DNA of 64,000 nt from Sipunculus nudus (GCA_026874595.1 CM049318.1:2543741-2607740); one strand, 5' to 3'. Shown: positions 1 through 10,749, counted from the stretch's first letter. A program made the numbers and translations. Notes: generated by a model from the letters alone, not told the origin.

Positions 1-263
1 GATGTAATAGTTTCAAAAGGATTCTTTCAAAACTGTGGGCTATAGAATGCTATATGTGAGACGCAAGAGCAAGCAGGCGAATTTGAGGACAACGATCAAA
101 CAGACAGACACACTGACAAAGTGACACAAAATTGTGACCAGATGACTACACCAGGTTATGGAGAAGACTCAGAGGAAGAAAATAAGCTATAGTTTATGTA
201 ATTGAGGCTTATCATTTTGGAGATATGGCCAAAATATATGATGTTGGGGAGGTTCGCATCCAG

Positions 264-276
264 CGCCCCCTAGCGG
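264..276 (-). promoter_or_regulatory. CTCF-like core motif, copy 1
   Basis: On the minus strand this reads CCGCTAGGGGGCG, a close match to the known bilaterian CTCF core. Related copies of the same repeat paragraph at 2394-2406 and 2840-2852 keep the motif. Whether it is bound is unknown. Confidence 0.35.
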
Positions 277-719
277 CCCTATCCAAAAAAATGAAAAAAA
301 AACAAATTTGAAATACGAGGGTAAGACTTGAAATATATCAGTTTTAAAAAAATTCCTGCAAAACTGTGGCCTCCAGGGCAAGATTAATGAAATCTCGAAA
401 TATCTCGTTTGATGAGCTATCTTACGAGATATTGCCAGACTTTTAATAAAATCATGTAGTATTAAACGAATGCAACCTAATGGAAAAAAACTAGACCTCT
501 CTAGCATTAAAACTGACAAATTAGTCCATTGATTTTCAAATATGATAATTTTCCCCCGAAAATGTGTTACCATGGAAACGGCAAATTTGAGTCAAGTACC
601 CACCAGAAGAAAGGCCATTGGATGACGATTAAAATGAGCTATAGTTCAAGTAGATACGACTAACAGTTACAAAGATATGAAGAAAAACCTGTTTTGTATA
701 CTTTTGATGACCTCGACCT

Positions 720-732
720 TGACCTTTGACCT
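720..732 (-). promoter_or_regulatory. Perfect DR1 nuclear-receptor-like motif
   Basis: On the minus strand this reads AGGTCAAAGGTCA, two AGGTCA half-sites one base apart, with a further half-site directly beside it. This is the textbook DR1 arrangement used by RXR/HNF4-type receptors. It lies in a repeat paragraph seen again, degenerate, near 1051 and 3121, so it is repeat-borne and its function is unproven. Confidence 0.35.
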
Positions 733-1153
733 ATTTGGGCCAAAAACAATAGGGCACCTAGAATTTTGGTTGCCAATCATATCTGAAAGTTTCAAGGTGA
801 TTGTGGCAAAATTGTGAGCAGGAGAGTGCTAAATGTCAGAAAGAACAACAAGGCCGTTGACAAAATTGACAACAACCCTGAAACAGACAGACATACTGAC
901 AAGGTGACACAAGGCCAACAAAGGTTGATCATACCAGGATATGGGCAATGGAAAGACGAACAAAATGGGGTAAGAATGAGGTTGATACGACAATTTTTGA
1001 CCAAGTTATGAGGAAAATAAGGTTTCGAGGATTTTCGATGGCCTTGACCTTGACCTTTAACCTATTTTAACCAAAAACAATAGGGCACCTAGAAATTCTC
1101 CATCATCTCTGAAAGTTTCAAGGTGATTGTGGCAAAATTGTGGCCAGGACAGT

Positions 1154-1169
1154 GCAGACAAACAAACCA

Positions 1170-1216
<47 letters not shown>

Positions 1217-1218
1217 TA
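1154..1218 (+). repeat. (CAGA)n microsatellite
   Basis: A run of CAGA units with CAAA interruptions lies immediately upstream of the 1235-1263 hairpin. A shorter equivalent is at 3241-3280, upstream of the second hairpin. A microsatellite just before the 3' terminus is typical of pearl-like elements. Confidence 0.85.
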
Positions 1219-1234
1219 CGCAACTGACCAACAT

Positions 1235-1263
1235 GCTTGCCGAAATCTTTGAATTCGGCAAGC
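1235..1263 (+). other. 3' terminal hairpin, family-3 copy 1
   Basis: Perfect 10-bp arms GCTTGCCGAA (1235-1244) and TTCGGCAAGC (1254-1263) enclose a 9-base loop. The same structure with 8-bp arms is at 3294-3322. It lies right after the CAGA tract and probably marks the 3' end of the element. Confidence 0.75.
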
Positions 1264-1270
1264 AACAAAC

Positions 1271-2160
1271 TAGCTGCAAAAGTCGCCGTGTTATCAGCAT
1301 TTACGTGAAATCATGTTTTTTTTCTCGCTTGACGAGATATAGTACGAGATTTGGCAAGACGAGCAGTTTTATTATGTCAAGACGGCCAAACGTTACGAAA
1401 TGGCGAAAACTAGATCCGTCTAGCTGTAAAAGTCGCCGAGTTATAAGCATTTCCGTGTACTCTCGTGTTTTCTCGTTTGACGAGATATGGTGCAGGATTT
1501 GGCCAGTCTTGTAGATTTGTCATATCAAACTCTCTAAATGTTATGAAATGGCGAAAACTACATCTGTCTAGCTGTAAAAGTTGCCGAGTTATTAGCATTT
1601 CTGTGAAATCTCCTTTTTTATCGTTTGACGAGATATGGTGCGAGATTTGGCCAGTCTTGCAGGTTTGTCATGTCAAGCCGTCCAAATGTTAATGAATGCC
1701 AAAAACTAGACCTGTCTAGCCGTGAAAGTCGCCGACTTATATGCATTTCTGTGAAATCTCGTTTTTCCACATTTGACCAGATGTAGTGCGATATTTCGCC
1801 AAGTATCGCAGTTTTACTATGTCAAGTTGGCCAAATGTTACCAAATGCCAAAAACTAGACCTGAGTAGCTGTAAAAGTCGCCTAGTTATAAACATTTCCA
1901 TGATATCTCGTTTTTTTCTCGCTTTACGAGATATTGTGCGAGATTTGGCCTGATTTCTTTTCTGGCGTGTCAAGCTGGTCATATGTTATGAAATGCCGAA
2001 AACTAGACCTGTGTAGCTGTAAAAGTCGCCGAGTTATAAGCATTTCCGTGAAATCTCGTTTTTTCTCGTTTGACGATAAACCGAGCGAAATTTGACGAGA
2101 CTTGCAATTGAATGACTTAGAACCAAGGGGAAGCAGCCTTATGCAAAAAACTAGACCCTT
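1271..2160 (+). repeat. 149-bp tandem array, six units
   Basis: Units start at about 1271, 1421, 1569, 1717, 1866 and 2014, each opening with TAGCTGTAAAAGTCGCCGAG or a variant. The spacing is 148-150 bp. Each unit contains TCTCGTTTGACGAGA or a close variant, a small inverted repeat, followed by a GCGAGATTTGGCCAG-like stretch. The sixth unit is the most diverged. Unit length and position inside a repeat with a 3' hairpin fit the tandem core of bivalve pearl-like elements. Open frames across it change from unit to unit, so it is not read as coding. Confidence 0.85.
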
Positions 2161-2235
2161 GAAACATAAATATTAACCGAGATAGAAGCCAAAAACTGCA
2201 TATTTTCAGATCGTCAAGTTTAACCCACAAATTTG

Positions 2236-2249
2236 GTAACCATGGTAAC
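2236..2249 (+). promoter_or_regulatory. RFX X-box-like motif, copy 1
   Basis: GTAACC-AT-GGTAAC fits the known X-box consensus (GTNRCC, spacer, RGYAAC). An identical 14-mer lies at 2979-2992 and a variant ending GGAAAC at 566-579, always in the same repeat paragraph. Function is inferred from the motif only. Confidence 0.35.
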
Positions 2250-2393
2250 GGCAGCACAAAGCTACATGTGCGGAGGAATAAGCCAATGTTCCTAGTTTAA
2301 GATACAACGATAAAAATTGTGCCATGTTTAAAATTATTTTAGATATTGCAGAAAAATGATATGTTACAGTGTTTCAGGTACCACGCCCCCTGG

Positions 2394-2406
2394 TGGCTAT
2401 TTCCAA
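2394..2406 (-). promoter_or_regulatory. CTCF-like core motif, copy 2
   Basis: On the minus strand this reads CCACCAGGGGGCG, a full match to the classical CTCF core. A third repeat-borne copy is at 2840-2852 (CCGCCAGGGGGCG). Confidence 0.35.
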
Positions 2407-3293
2407 AAAATGAAAATCTGATTTCGAGATATTTATAAATAACACGAAATATATCAATTTCAAAGCCATTGTTAAAAAAATGCAACCTGTAGGTCATATT
2501 TAATGAAATCTCGAAGACTCTCGTTTGACGAGAAACGGTGCGAGATTTTGCAAGATTTTTGATTGGATCACCGAGAGCTCACCAAGGGCTACAAGATGCA
2601 AAAAAATTGAACTCTCCAGCATAAAAACTGACAGAGTTAGAAGCTGAAAACTGCATATTTTCAAAATTCAAAAGTTTTACCCCAAAAATAGAGAAATCTG
2701 GCAATAGCGCACTTTGGCACCTATGCGCAAAAATAAGCCCATGGACCCCAGTTGAAGGTGCTGTGATGGAAATGGCCCAATGTTTAATAGTTCTGGAGGT
2801 ATGGCACCAAAACAAATTTTCATGTTTTTTCATCTGCAACGCCCCCTGGCGGCCATTTCCAAAATCTGAAAAAACAATTTCGAGATATTCTTGTGTTACA
2901 TAAAATATCTCAGAATCAGTACGATTGCTGCAAATTTGAAAAATATCAGGAAATTCCATGATTTCTCCCCAAAATTGCGTAACCATGGTAACAGCAAATT
3001 TAAGTAAGCTACATGTCAAAAGAAAGGCCAGGTGATGACGAAAAAAATGAGCTGTTGCAGAAGTGGATAAAACTATTTATGGCGAAGTTATAGTGCAAAA
3101 ACCGTTAACCATACCTGTCGTGACCTTGACCTTGACCGTTGACCTATTTTAACCAAAAACAATAGGGCACCTAGAAATTATGTTTTTCATCATCGCTGTA
3201 AGTTTCAAGGTGATTGTGGCAAAATTGTGGCCAGGAGAGTGCAGACAAATAAACAGACAAACAGACAAACAGACATACGCAACTGAGCAATAT

Positions 3294-3322
3294 GCTTGCC
3301 GAAATCTTTGATTCCGGCAAGC
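3294..3322 (+). other. 3' terminal hairpin, family-3 copy 2
   Basis: Arms GCTTGCCG (3294-3301) and CGGCAAGC (3315-3322) follow a CAGACAAA-type tract, as in copy 1. Two bases inside the stem differ from copy 1, so the outer 8 bp are what is conserved. Confidence 0.75.
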
Positions 3323-3327
3323 AATTA

Positions 3328-3614
3328 ACTTGATTTTGGGATAAATCCATGCAAGATTTCTTGAGATATTAAAGAATTTGTGTGATTTTCCCCAAAATTG
3401 GAACTATTCAAGGTCAAGGACACTCTCCTAGTAAAGGTCATGACCTCATTTTAAATAGGCGTCGTCCTCTCACCCATATCTATACATATATCAAGTTTGA
3501 TAAAGTTCCGTGGAATATTTTTTGGGTTATCGCGCCAACAAGATTTATATGCGGCGGCGGCGGCGGGGGGACCGGTATGAAAACATAGTATCCCCCGACT
3601 TTGTCAGGGGATAC
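3328..3614 (+). repeat. Second hairpin-ended repeat fragment
   Basis: AT-rich sequence with an AAGGTCAAGGACA stretch, then a (CGG)n run at 3551-3566, ends in a hairpin at 3588-3614 with arms GTATCCCC and GGGGATAC. The terminal hairpin echoes the family-3 ends but the sequence is different, so this is probably the 3' end of another element family. The (CGG)n makes a short open frame that I do not treat as a gene. Confidence 0.5.
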
Positions 3615-5689
3615 AATTAATTACCTACTTGCCTGGCCAGCCACAAGAGTAACTGTTAAACTTACAGAAATGGGGACATGTGTGACAAGTGTTACAAACT
3701 CGTTTAATAATTATTAGTCTGTACTTAATGAGGCTGCATGTTATCAAATGATGTCAAAACCTGATTGATTCCACTAAAAAAGTGACCCTATGAAGATAAT
3801 TGATTCAGGGTTAAAAGTACAGTTTTTTATTGCATTTCTTCCTAAAAATAAAGAATGAAATCCTTTTAACTTAATTACCTATTTAATTATATTGTTTTAT
3901 TTTTTTTTTTCATTTTTTGGCGTTAATTTTTTTTTGTGTTGCCCAATTATTATGAAATTGAAAAAGCAAGCTCAAAGGGTATTCCCAAGTCTTCATCTGT
4001 TTGATATGTTGAAACAAGTCTTAATCTTGTGCTCTGAACTAAATTAATAATTAAACTGATATTTTCTCCTTAAACCATTAATTGCTCTAATATTTTCTTG
4101 CTTTTACTACCTGAATTTATAACTTTTCTTAATTCTGACCATTCCGTCTAATAACTGTCCAGGATCAGTAGGACTGGGTTAGACTATGGCTTTCATTCAA
4201 CCAATCAACAATCTGAATGGTACTAAATGCTATGAGTATTAATAAAACGTCCAATACTTGAGCTTTCTCAAAGATAATTCCTGGTACTCAAGCAGATATA
4301 ATTTAATGCAATGGCCCAGGATCATGTATAAGTATCACTGAGAAGTTTTCATTCAGTTGCAGCTGGTTGAGAAAGGATGGCTTTCTACTCAGAACCTTGA
4401 ATTCAGACTGCACAATGCAACAAATCATACTCACAAGAGTTTGTACAGTGTCACTACTTCCAATGCATGCCAGTCAAGACACCAACACAAACCAGTGGAG
4501 AAAGTGAAAAAACATTGCATGACACACTGGTGTACCTGACAAATTACAGGCTACAATGAAATACTTTGGCAGATACACCCAAAAGTAAGAAAGTGCTTCA
4601 ATTGGCTATGGCTGTGATGTTCCATCTAGGGCTGCAACAAAAAAATTGACAATAATTATATAAAGTGGCAGAATGATTCTGAAGAGTAAGGTAAGAAAGA
4701 ATGAGGAAAGGGCCTGCCTTATTAAATGCAATGTAACCCAACTAATATTTTGTAAACTATTTTACAAATGCAATAAAACCAACATCTGAGAAAGCTGTGG
4801 GTTTCTTCATAGCATTCAATCAAACTGATGAATGTCAAGGTCTTTGTAAAAAGAACCACATTTAAAAGCTCTTGATTAGTAGTTCAGGCCCATGAATGTT
4901 CCTAAAATATGTTTATATATACCTATCAATGTGAGGTTGAAATATGTTATGTCACTTGTCAAAAGACCAAGGACAGCCTAGAAGGTTGTAAAGTATAAAT
5001 GTTGATCATTTAATGAATTTTTTTGTTTAACAAATTATGCCTTTATTCCCTTATCAACTTAAGGAAGTATTTATGTTTATGAGAAAAAAACAAATTACAT
5101 CAGTGGGCACCTGTTGTAACAGAGTAAAGGTTTAAAGCCAAAAAATGGTACCCTTGGTTTAAGATTTAATGATACTGTATAATGATTACCTTTACCTCTG
5201 CAAAGATGATACATTACAAGATGACTGTGGCTGGTTAATACAGGTTACATCAGACCAGCAAGTCTGTATCAGCCAGTTTGAGTGCACTACTCATGTCAAA
5301 TGCTTCAAACAAAATCAAAGGACAGGGTAAGTCCAAAGTGCAGGAAGGCCATGTCACCAGGTGACATCCCAGGAAAATTAGACATGCATAATCATTGTAA
5401 TACAGTTAAGGTAAAATAAACTGCATGTATGGTTGATATCATGCATACATAGCTATTTAATTATTAAAGATATCATGAAACTTTTTAATTGTGCCTGAGG
5501 GCAGCCATATCCACCTTCATCAGTGTGTTTTTTTTTGTTTGTTTTTGTTGGTTTGCTGAGATAACCGCCTCCATTTTTAAAAGCTGACTTACTTAATTCT
5601 TAAGCTAAGTATAAACATCTGAAGAGTTCCAATTTGGTTTGGGACTACCTGTCAGGGCAGTAGCCTTCGCTTCCTACCATTTTATTTAA
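3615..5689. other. AT-rich stretch without recognised gene
   Basis: I see T-rich runs (about 3897-3945) and otherwise unique AT-rich sequence. A 60-codon open frame at 4357-4539 (+) has mixed composition but no motif I recognise, and I give it no function. Confidence 0.5.
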
Positions 5690-5947
5690 ATCCTTGTGTC
5701 ACCAAAGCCCGGTGACTACTGTACCTGCAGGTCCTGGGTGTGTAATCATCCCCATTGCTGGGTCATAACACCGAGGAATCTCCCAAAGTCACACTCCTTT
5801 GTGAGAGATACCCAGCTGTTGGGTAGAGCCTTCCCATTAAGCCTGCAGAGCGCTCACACTGGGTTTAGGCTGATCCTCGGCTCAGATTTTAACTCCCAGC
5901 CTCCCGGCTTTGAATCCTGCACTCTACCCCAAAGCAACAGGAGCTGG
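5690..5947 (-). repeat. tRNA-derived SINE, copy 1
   Basis: Read on the minus strand, the head (about 5940 down to 5883) resembles a tRNA with a B-box-like stretch; on + it reads TTTTAACTCCCAGCCTCCC followed by CACTCTACC. The body then runs leftwards through a block (on + GGGTCATAACACCGAGGAAT) that is shared with 59073-59316. A diverged head is expected for an old SINE copy. Both copies point the same way. No A-tail or target duplication is clear. Confidence 0.65.
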
Positions 5948-6033
5948 TACCTTTGTCACTGTGTTATCCAAGGCAGGATGGTCTACTTGTTACCTAGGTG
6001 ACTGGCTGTCCTTGTTATACAGTCTGATTTATC

Positions 6034-6778
6034 TCGACTGCCTCTGATGCAGAGGATGACTTCTATAACAAGGATGCTGTTGAACTGATCGATCCCCCCC
6101 AGACTGTGGACTAGACAGTGGATGACTTTCCAATATGTTACTGATAATTTTAAGGCTATGGGTGAAGCTCTCCATGAAGCAGGGTTTTTTGTGGGGTAGG
6201 CATCTTCAAAGAGGAACCCAACATTGGCCTTCCATCTTCATCATGATCAGAACAAACTGCTTCATCTTTATGATATCTTAACGATGATCAAGGAACTTCA
6301 TCTATACAGAACTTTTTTGTCGCTGAATGAGCAGGACTATGCAAGACTATGACTTCATTTTTTTTGCCTTCAAGATGTACAGCCTTGTCTCAGGCTTCAG
6401 TGTAGCACTGGCTCTTTTTGTCCATGTTCAAGTTCAGTGACCTGCTTTTAGGTCTCAACTCATCTGAAAGGCAACAAGATATATATACCGTACTAATGAC
6501 AGCCCTGGCTTGAACACACTAGTGCTCCACTATACGTCCTCCCAGGCAGATTACCTCTGTCCATCTCCTGCAATCTGCAATTCTCTATTGATGTAACCAA
6601 CCACATCCCAAATGAAGCTGAGGCATGCCTAATATCTAAAAAAAACTAGCTCAACAAAATTCTAACCATTCTGTTCAAGACTTTGAGTGACAGTCTGGCA
6701 CAGACAGAAAGCCTGCAGGCCATCAGATTCAAAGATAAAGTCCATGCATATGTTGCTACACTTCCTAGATATACTTAA
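6034..6778 (+). pseudogene. Decayed coding-like stretch, identity unknown
   Basis: Short protein-like runs follow one another on the + strand in alternating frames. 6034-6111 reads DAEDDFYNKDAVELIDPP within a longer run. 6122-6196 is shifted by one base and reads NFKAMGEALHEAGFF. 6242-6349 includes KLLHLYDILTMIKELHLYR. About 6352-6440 reads KMYSLVSGFSVALALFVHV. 6506-6775 has one in-frame TAG and includes QTESLQAIRFKDKVHAYV. Adjacent runs joined only by frameshifts or stops are what a dead gene looks like. I do not recognise the family, and chance open frames remain possible. It follows the SINE directly. Confidence 0.3.
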
Positions 6779-7117
6779 ACTTGACTATTGAAAGTTTTCC
6801 TTTGTTACTTGTTTGAAAGTAATGAATAGTTTTAGTTGCTATAATAATCACATGCCATTGTTACATTTTTGGTCGATTTCAAACCTTTTGAATATAAATC
6901 TTGCTTAAACCCTGCCTTAACAATAAATCAAGACCATCATTTCCTTATGACCACACATTTTTTTTTATGTTTGGGATATTGTTTAACAATTGATAGCTTA
7001 ACTAAGTATATGTTCATCTGCAGCATTCCATTCCAGTTTTGGAAGTTAGTCTATATTAAAGGTGTCACTCATTATCTTAACCTATGCTTCTACTACAGAC
7101 TAACATTGCTATACCAC

Positions 7118-7119
<2 letters not shown>

Positions 7120-7172
<53 letters not shown>
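7120..7172. repeat. (TA)n microsatellite
   Basis: Uninterrupted TA dinucleotides, then imperfect ATTAATATAT sequence to about 7220. Comparable tracts are at 34830-34890 and 35250-35299. Confidence 0.95.
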
Positions 7173-7174
<2 letters not shown>

Positions 7175-7220
7175 TATATATTAATTATATATATTGATAA
7201 ATAAATATTAATATATAATT

Positions 7221-8327
7221 ATGGTCAGAGTGAGATTACACAGTCACTTCCAACACTGCTTATAAAGACTGACTGGCAAATTTAGACACATGAAACCATT
7301 AATTATCTCCTGATAGAGAAGGATGCTTATAGCTATATACTCTAGCTGGCTGGTTTCATATTTGTAAGCTTATAATTTTGCAATTATTACATAAAACACT
7401 GTTCCGTGAAGAATTAATTTACATGGTCTCACCATACAGTACCAGTGCACAAGGTAGAGCTACAATCATTATTATTTAATGTGCATGCAAAGCTAAACAG
7501 TTTAATGGGAACCAATGTGAGTTTTAAATGAGCATAAATTCAGAGTCATTGTGGGCAGATAAAATAAAAGAAATGATATTTTTTTATGAGTCTTTCATTT
7601 AAATAACAGATCTGTTGTTATTAATAATATAATTTTTTGCCTTTGAGTTTACACTGATATACATGAATGGGTAATGAACATGAACTGCCAATATGGCTGT
7701 AAAGTATTAATGGTTGTTCGTCAGTGTAGTTGAGGTGTCTTATTCATAATTTCCCTTCACAAATGATCGCGAATTTGAAACCCTGGGAATCAAGAAGCTG
7801 ACCAATGTTTACCATGGCTGCATGGCTTACTGTTTGCAAGGGTTCTAAATTAACAATATCGGTAAAACATGAATTATTGCTAAAATAAAATCTTCATGAA
7901 AAGGAGGCTACAACGTCAGCGTCAAGTTGAAAAGGAAAATATTGCTGTTACAAGTTATATCAGATTTTACAAATTATCTGCGAATAATGAAAGTAATTTA
8001 TAATGTTTGAGATGCACTTTTATACCAGTCCAATTTTGCACAATTGTTATTAAATTCATAAAATAAAGAATATACTGTATGTGTAGCTAATTGTTGGTTG
8101 AGTTCATGTTAATGGAACCTGTGCGATACAACGAAAAATGTGAAACCATGAAATTTTAACCTTGAGAATATGAAGCCAGCCACAGTGTTACCATGTGATT
8201 ATCACCAGAAACTCCCGGCCAGCTGGCAGAGAAGTCTTTTAGCTTAAAAATACCTGAGCAATTAATAAATCTAATTGATTGAAGAAGCATATTGTACCTC
8301 CTCCGCATATGTATATATATAAATATT
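7221..8327. other. AT-rich stretch without recognised gene
   Basis: Unique AT-rich sequence between the (TA)n tract and the fold-back element. I found no long frame, RNA gene or repeat relation inside the window. Confidence 0.5.
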
Positions 8328-8721
8328 TATATATATGTCAGAGACGAGATTGAAATCCAGGCGGATTTTAAATTCGCCTAGACGAGATTGCGATTGTGAT
8401 CTCGCCTAGGCGAGATTGCAATTGTGATCTTGGCTAGACAGATTTTAAACTCGCCTAGACGAGATCACAATCGCAATCTCGCCTAGGCGAGATTAAAATC
8501 CATCATGGAGCAGGCCATGATTTTAATCTCGCCTAGGCGAGTTTAAAATCTGTCTGGTGTCATCCAGGCGAGTTTAAAATCTGCCTGATATCACTTGGGC
8601 GAGTTTAAAATCTGCCTAGGCGAGATTAAAATAGTGATCTGATCTAATTTCCCAAAAAATTATGCATTGTAATTGTCTTATGAAAGATGTTTTCAGTCAG
8701 ATTTTCAATATTTTAACACTG

Positions 8722-8925
8722 AATGGTTACGTATAGTTCACAAGTAATATATCTATTAATATTTACAGAATATTATATTATTAATTAAATAATTAACATT
8801 AATTTTGGAAATGGAATATTTTATATTATATATTTTTTATTAATATGGTTATGTATAGTTCACAAGTAATATATATTTAATATTATTTACAGAATATTAT
8901 AATATTTATGTAATAATTAACATTA
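8722..8925 (+). repeat. ~120-bp duplication inside fold-back arm/spacer
   Basis: The paragraph GGTTACGTATAGTTCACAAG to TTAACATTAATTTT at 8722-8815 is repeated at 8842-8925, with GGTTATGTATAG as the variant start. Only one equivalent is seen in the right arm, so the duplication postdates or broke arm symmetry. Confidence 0.65.
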
Positions 8926-9659
8926 ATTTTTTTATTTTATATTTTTATTTATAAACTATGTAATAAGAAACTTACATTGGTATTGTATATGGCATATTCA
9001 AAAGATATATGATGTGGGCTGCTGCTGATTATTTACATAATAATTTTATTGTCAATATTAATTTGAAGGGAAACTGGAATTAGTAATATTAGTAATGTAG
9101 TATTTTAAAAAGACAAAAGGAACATAGCTCATTTTTTTATCAATATAATTCAATGCATGTTCACATGAATAAATGATCTATTACTCTATGAATCTAGAAA
9201 TCATATTTTTTTTTCTGATATGATATAATACTGTCCAAAAAAAAGGCAGTTATCTTGTAACACAGTCTACATAAATATTGAAGCTTCACAAAGTGCCTCA
9301 CAAAACATTAAAAAAAAAGATCGGAAGAATATTATATACATTATAAGAAAAGACTAAATAAGACAAAGAAATATTCACTTGCATACATCTGTGTATCAAT
9401 TTTTACCCTTTCTCATATGATGTTTAATTACCTAAAAAAAGGATGGTGTATCAAAGTCCATCATGAATACCGATACCCTGCATATTTTGTACCATTAGTG
9501 TACATGTTTTGACTGTTGAGTGTTGAATACCTGGGTGAAAAGAAACATTTGAACTAGATCAACCAACTAATTTGTTCTGTTTGTCCTGTAAGAATTATCA
9601 AATAAGATGATTGTTTATGTTAATGTGTAATATACTCATTAAATAGTGAAGTAATAGCT

Positions 9660-9700
9660 ATCTAAACTAATCTATCTATCTGTCTATCTATCTATCTATG
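9660..9700 (+). repeat. (CTAT)n microsatellite
   Basis: CTAT/CTGT tetranucleotide units inside the fold-back spacer. Confidence 0.9.
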
Positions 9701-10499
9701 ATTGATTCAATATGCAAGTGGATGACTTTTTCCCCCAGATTTGCTCTTCATAATATCTCGTAAGTGTGCTTCAATATACTTCTTGTTACTCTCTAATTGC
9801 CATATATTTAAATACAATTACAAATTATTTTTTTTGTAAAAATTATTAGTGATATTTACAATCCTAAGGTTGTTAAGAAAACTGGAGAAAAAAAATAAAG
9901 ATTAATTAATGTTTAGCAAATAATTGGCATGATAAGGATGCTGTAGACCACATGAAACACATCAAAGGTTCAAATAATAATCAAATATCTTTTTCATAAT
10001 TCTGTTTCCAAAATTAATGTTAATTATCAAATGAATAATTATTACATTACTGTAAAAAAGTTAATTATTACATTAATACTATAATATTCTGTAAATATTA
10101 ATAAATATATTACCTTTTAACTATATATAACCATTCAGTGTTAAAATATTGAAAATCCGACTGAAAACATTTTTCATATGTCAATTACAATGCTTAATAT
10201 ATTAGGAAATTAGATCAGATCACTATTTTAATCTCGCCTAGGCAGATTTTAAACTCGCCTGGATGACACCAGACGGATTTTAAACTCGCCTAGACGAGAT
10301 TAAAATTCTGGCCTGCTCCATGATGGGATTTTAATCTCGCCTAGGCGAGATTGCGATTGTGATCTCGTCTAGGCGAGTTTAAAATCTGTCTAGCCGAGAT
10401 CACAATTGCAATCTCGCCTAGGCGAGATCACAATCGCAATCTCGTCTAGGCGAATTTAAAATCCGCCTGGATTTCAATCTCGTCTCTGACATATATATA

Positions 10500-10724
10500 C
10501 TGAAAGGTACAGCTAGTAGCAGGCTCAATAACCATGGCAACTATCTGCTCAGTTTGCGTCAGTGGAATTGATCTTCTCCTCACCATACAAGTCACAGGTG
10601 CTGATAACTTTTTTCTGAACAACGGTGTGACGATACGATCGTAATTTATCATTACATGTGAAACATGGTGTCCAGATACACCAATAAAGATCTCTGACAG
10701 TTTTTGCTCTATTTCTTCATGCAT
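10500..10724 (-). CDS. Unidentified open frame abutting fold-back element
   Basis: Minus-strand frame starting ATG at 10724 with mixed composition; fragments read HEEIEQKLSEIFIGVSG and VSHVMINYDRIVTPLF. The frame is open to 10446, but the last part is fold-back arm, so only the part above 10499 could be original. A possible acceptor lies upstream near 10770 and a possible GTATAT donor near 10499. A + strand frame is also open here, so coding status is uncertain. No family recognised. If it is an exon, the fold-back element sits at its 3' intron edge. Confidence 0.25.
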
Positions 10725-10749
10725 TCATTAATATTACTGACACCTTTGG

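Larger units (their letters stand above)
1..3327 (+). repeat. Family-3 pearl-like repeat block
   Basis: The block is built from recurring paragraphs. A CGCCCCCT-containing paragraph occurs near 260, 2390 and 2838. A GTAACCATGGTAAC paragraph occurs near 566, 2236 and 2979. A 3' paragraph (GACCTTGACC, then a CAATAGGGCACCTAG stretch, then a CAGA-rich tract) occurs near 710, 1040 and 3120. Two of the 3' paragraphs end in a GCTTGCCG...CGGCAAGC hairpin. Tandem core plus microsatellite plus terminal hairpin is the known architecture of bivalve pearl / Helentron-associated non-autonomous elements. Assignment to that class is inference. The open frames inside are low-complexity or repeat-derived, and I see no gene. 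The left edge is cut by the window. Confidence 0.75.
8328..10499. mobile_element. Fold-back transposable element, long inverted arms
   Basis: The left end TATATATATGTCAGAGACGA is mirrored exactly at 10480-10499. Inverted similarity continues inwards for about 490 bp (8328-8820 against about 10008-10499), with small gaps, then a ~1.2-kb AT-rich spacer follows. The outer ~310 bp of each arm alternate TTTTAAACTCGCC-type and GATTGCGATTGTGATC-type modules joined by the perfect palindrome CTCGCCTAGGCGAG (8401, 8478, 8528, 10336, 10413). Long arms made of internal repeats define fold-back (FB-type) elements. No transposase frame is present, so it would depend on another element. It inserted in or near a TA repeat, which hides any target duplication. 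Confidence 0.85.

Noticed and set aside
1118-1514. Frames rich in cysteine/valine (-) or Gln/Thr (+)
   Set aside because: They cover the CAGA microsatellite and the 149-bp array; residues follow the repeat unit.
5883-5945. Functional tRNA gene
   Set aside because: Only the head resembles a tRNA, the stems are degraded, and the body matches a second SINE copy.
8340-10495. CRISPR-like array from regular repeats
   Set aside because: Repeats are palindromic modules of two inverted arms with no unique spacers, in a eukaryotic context.
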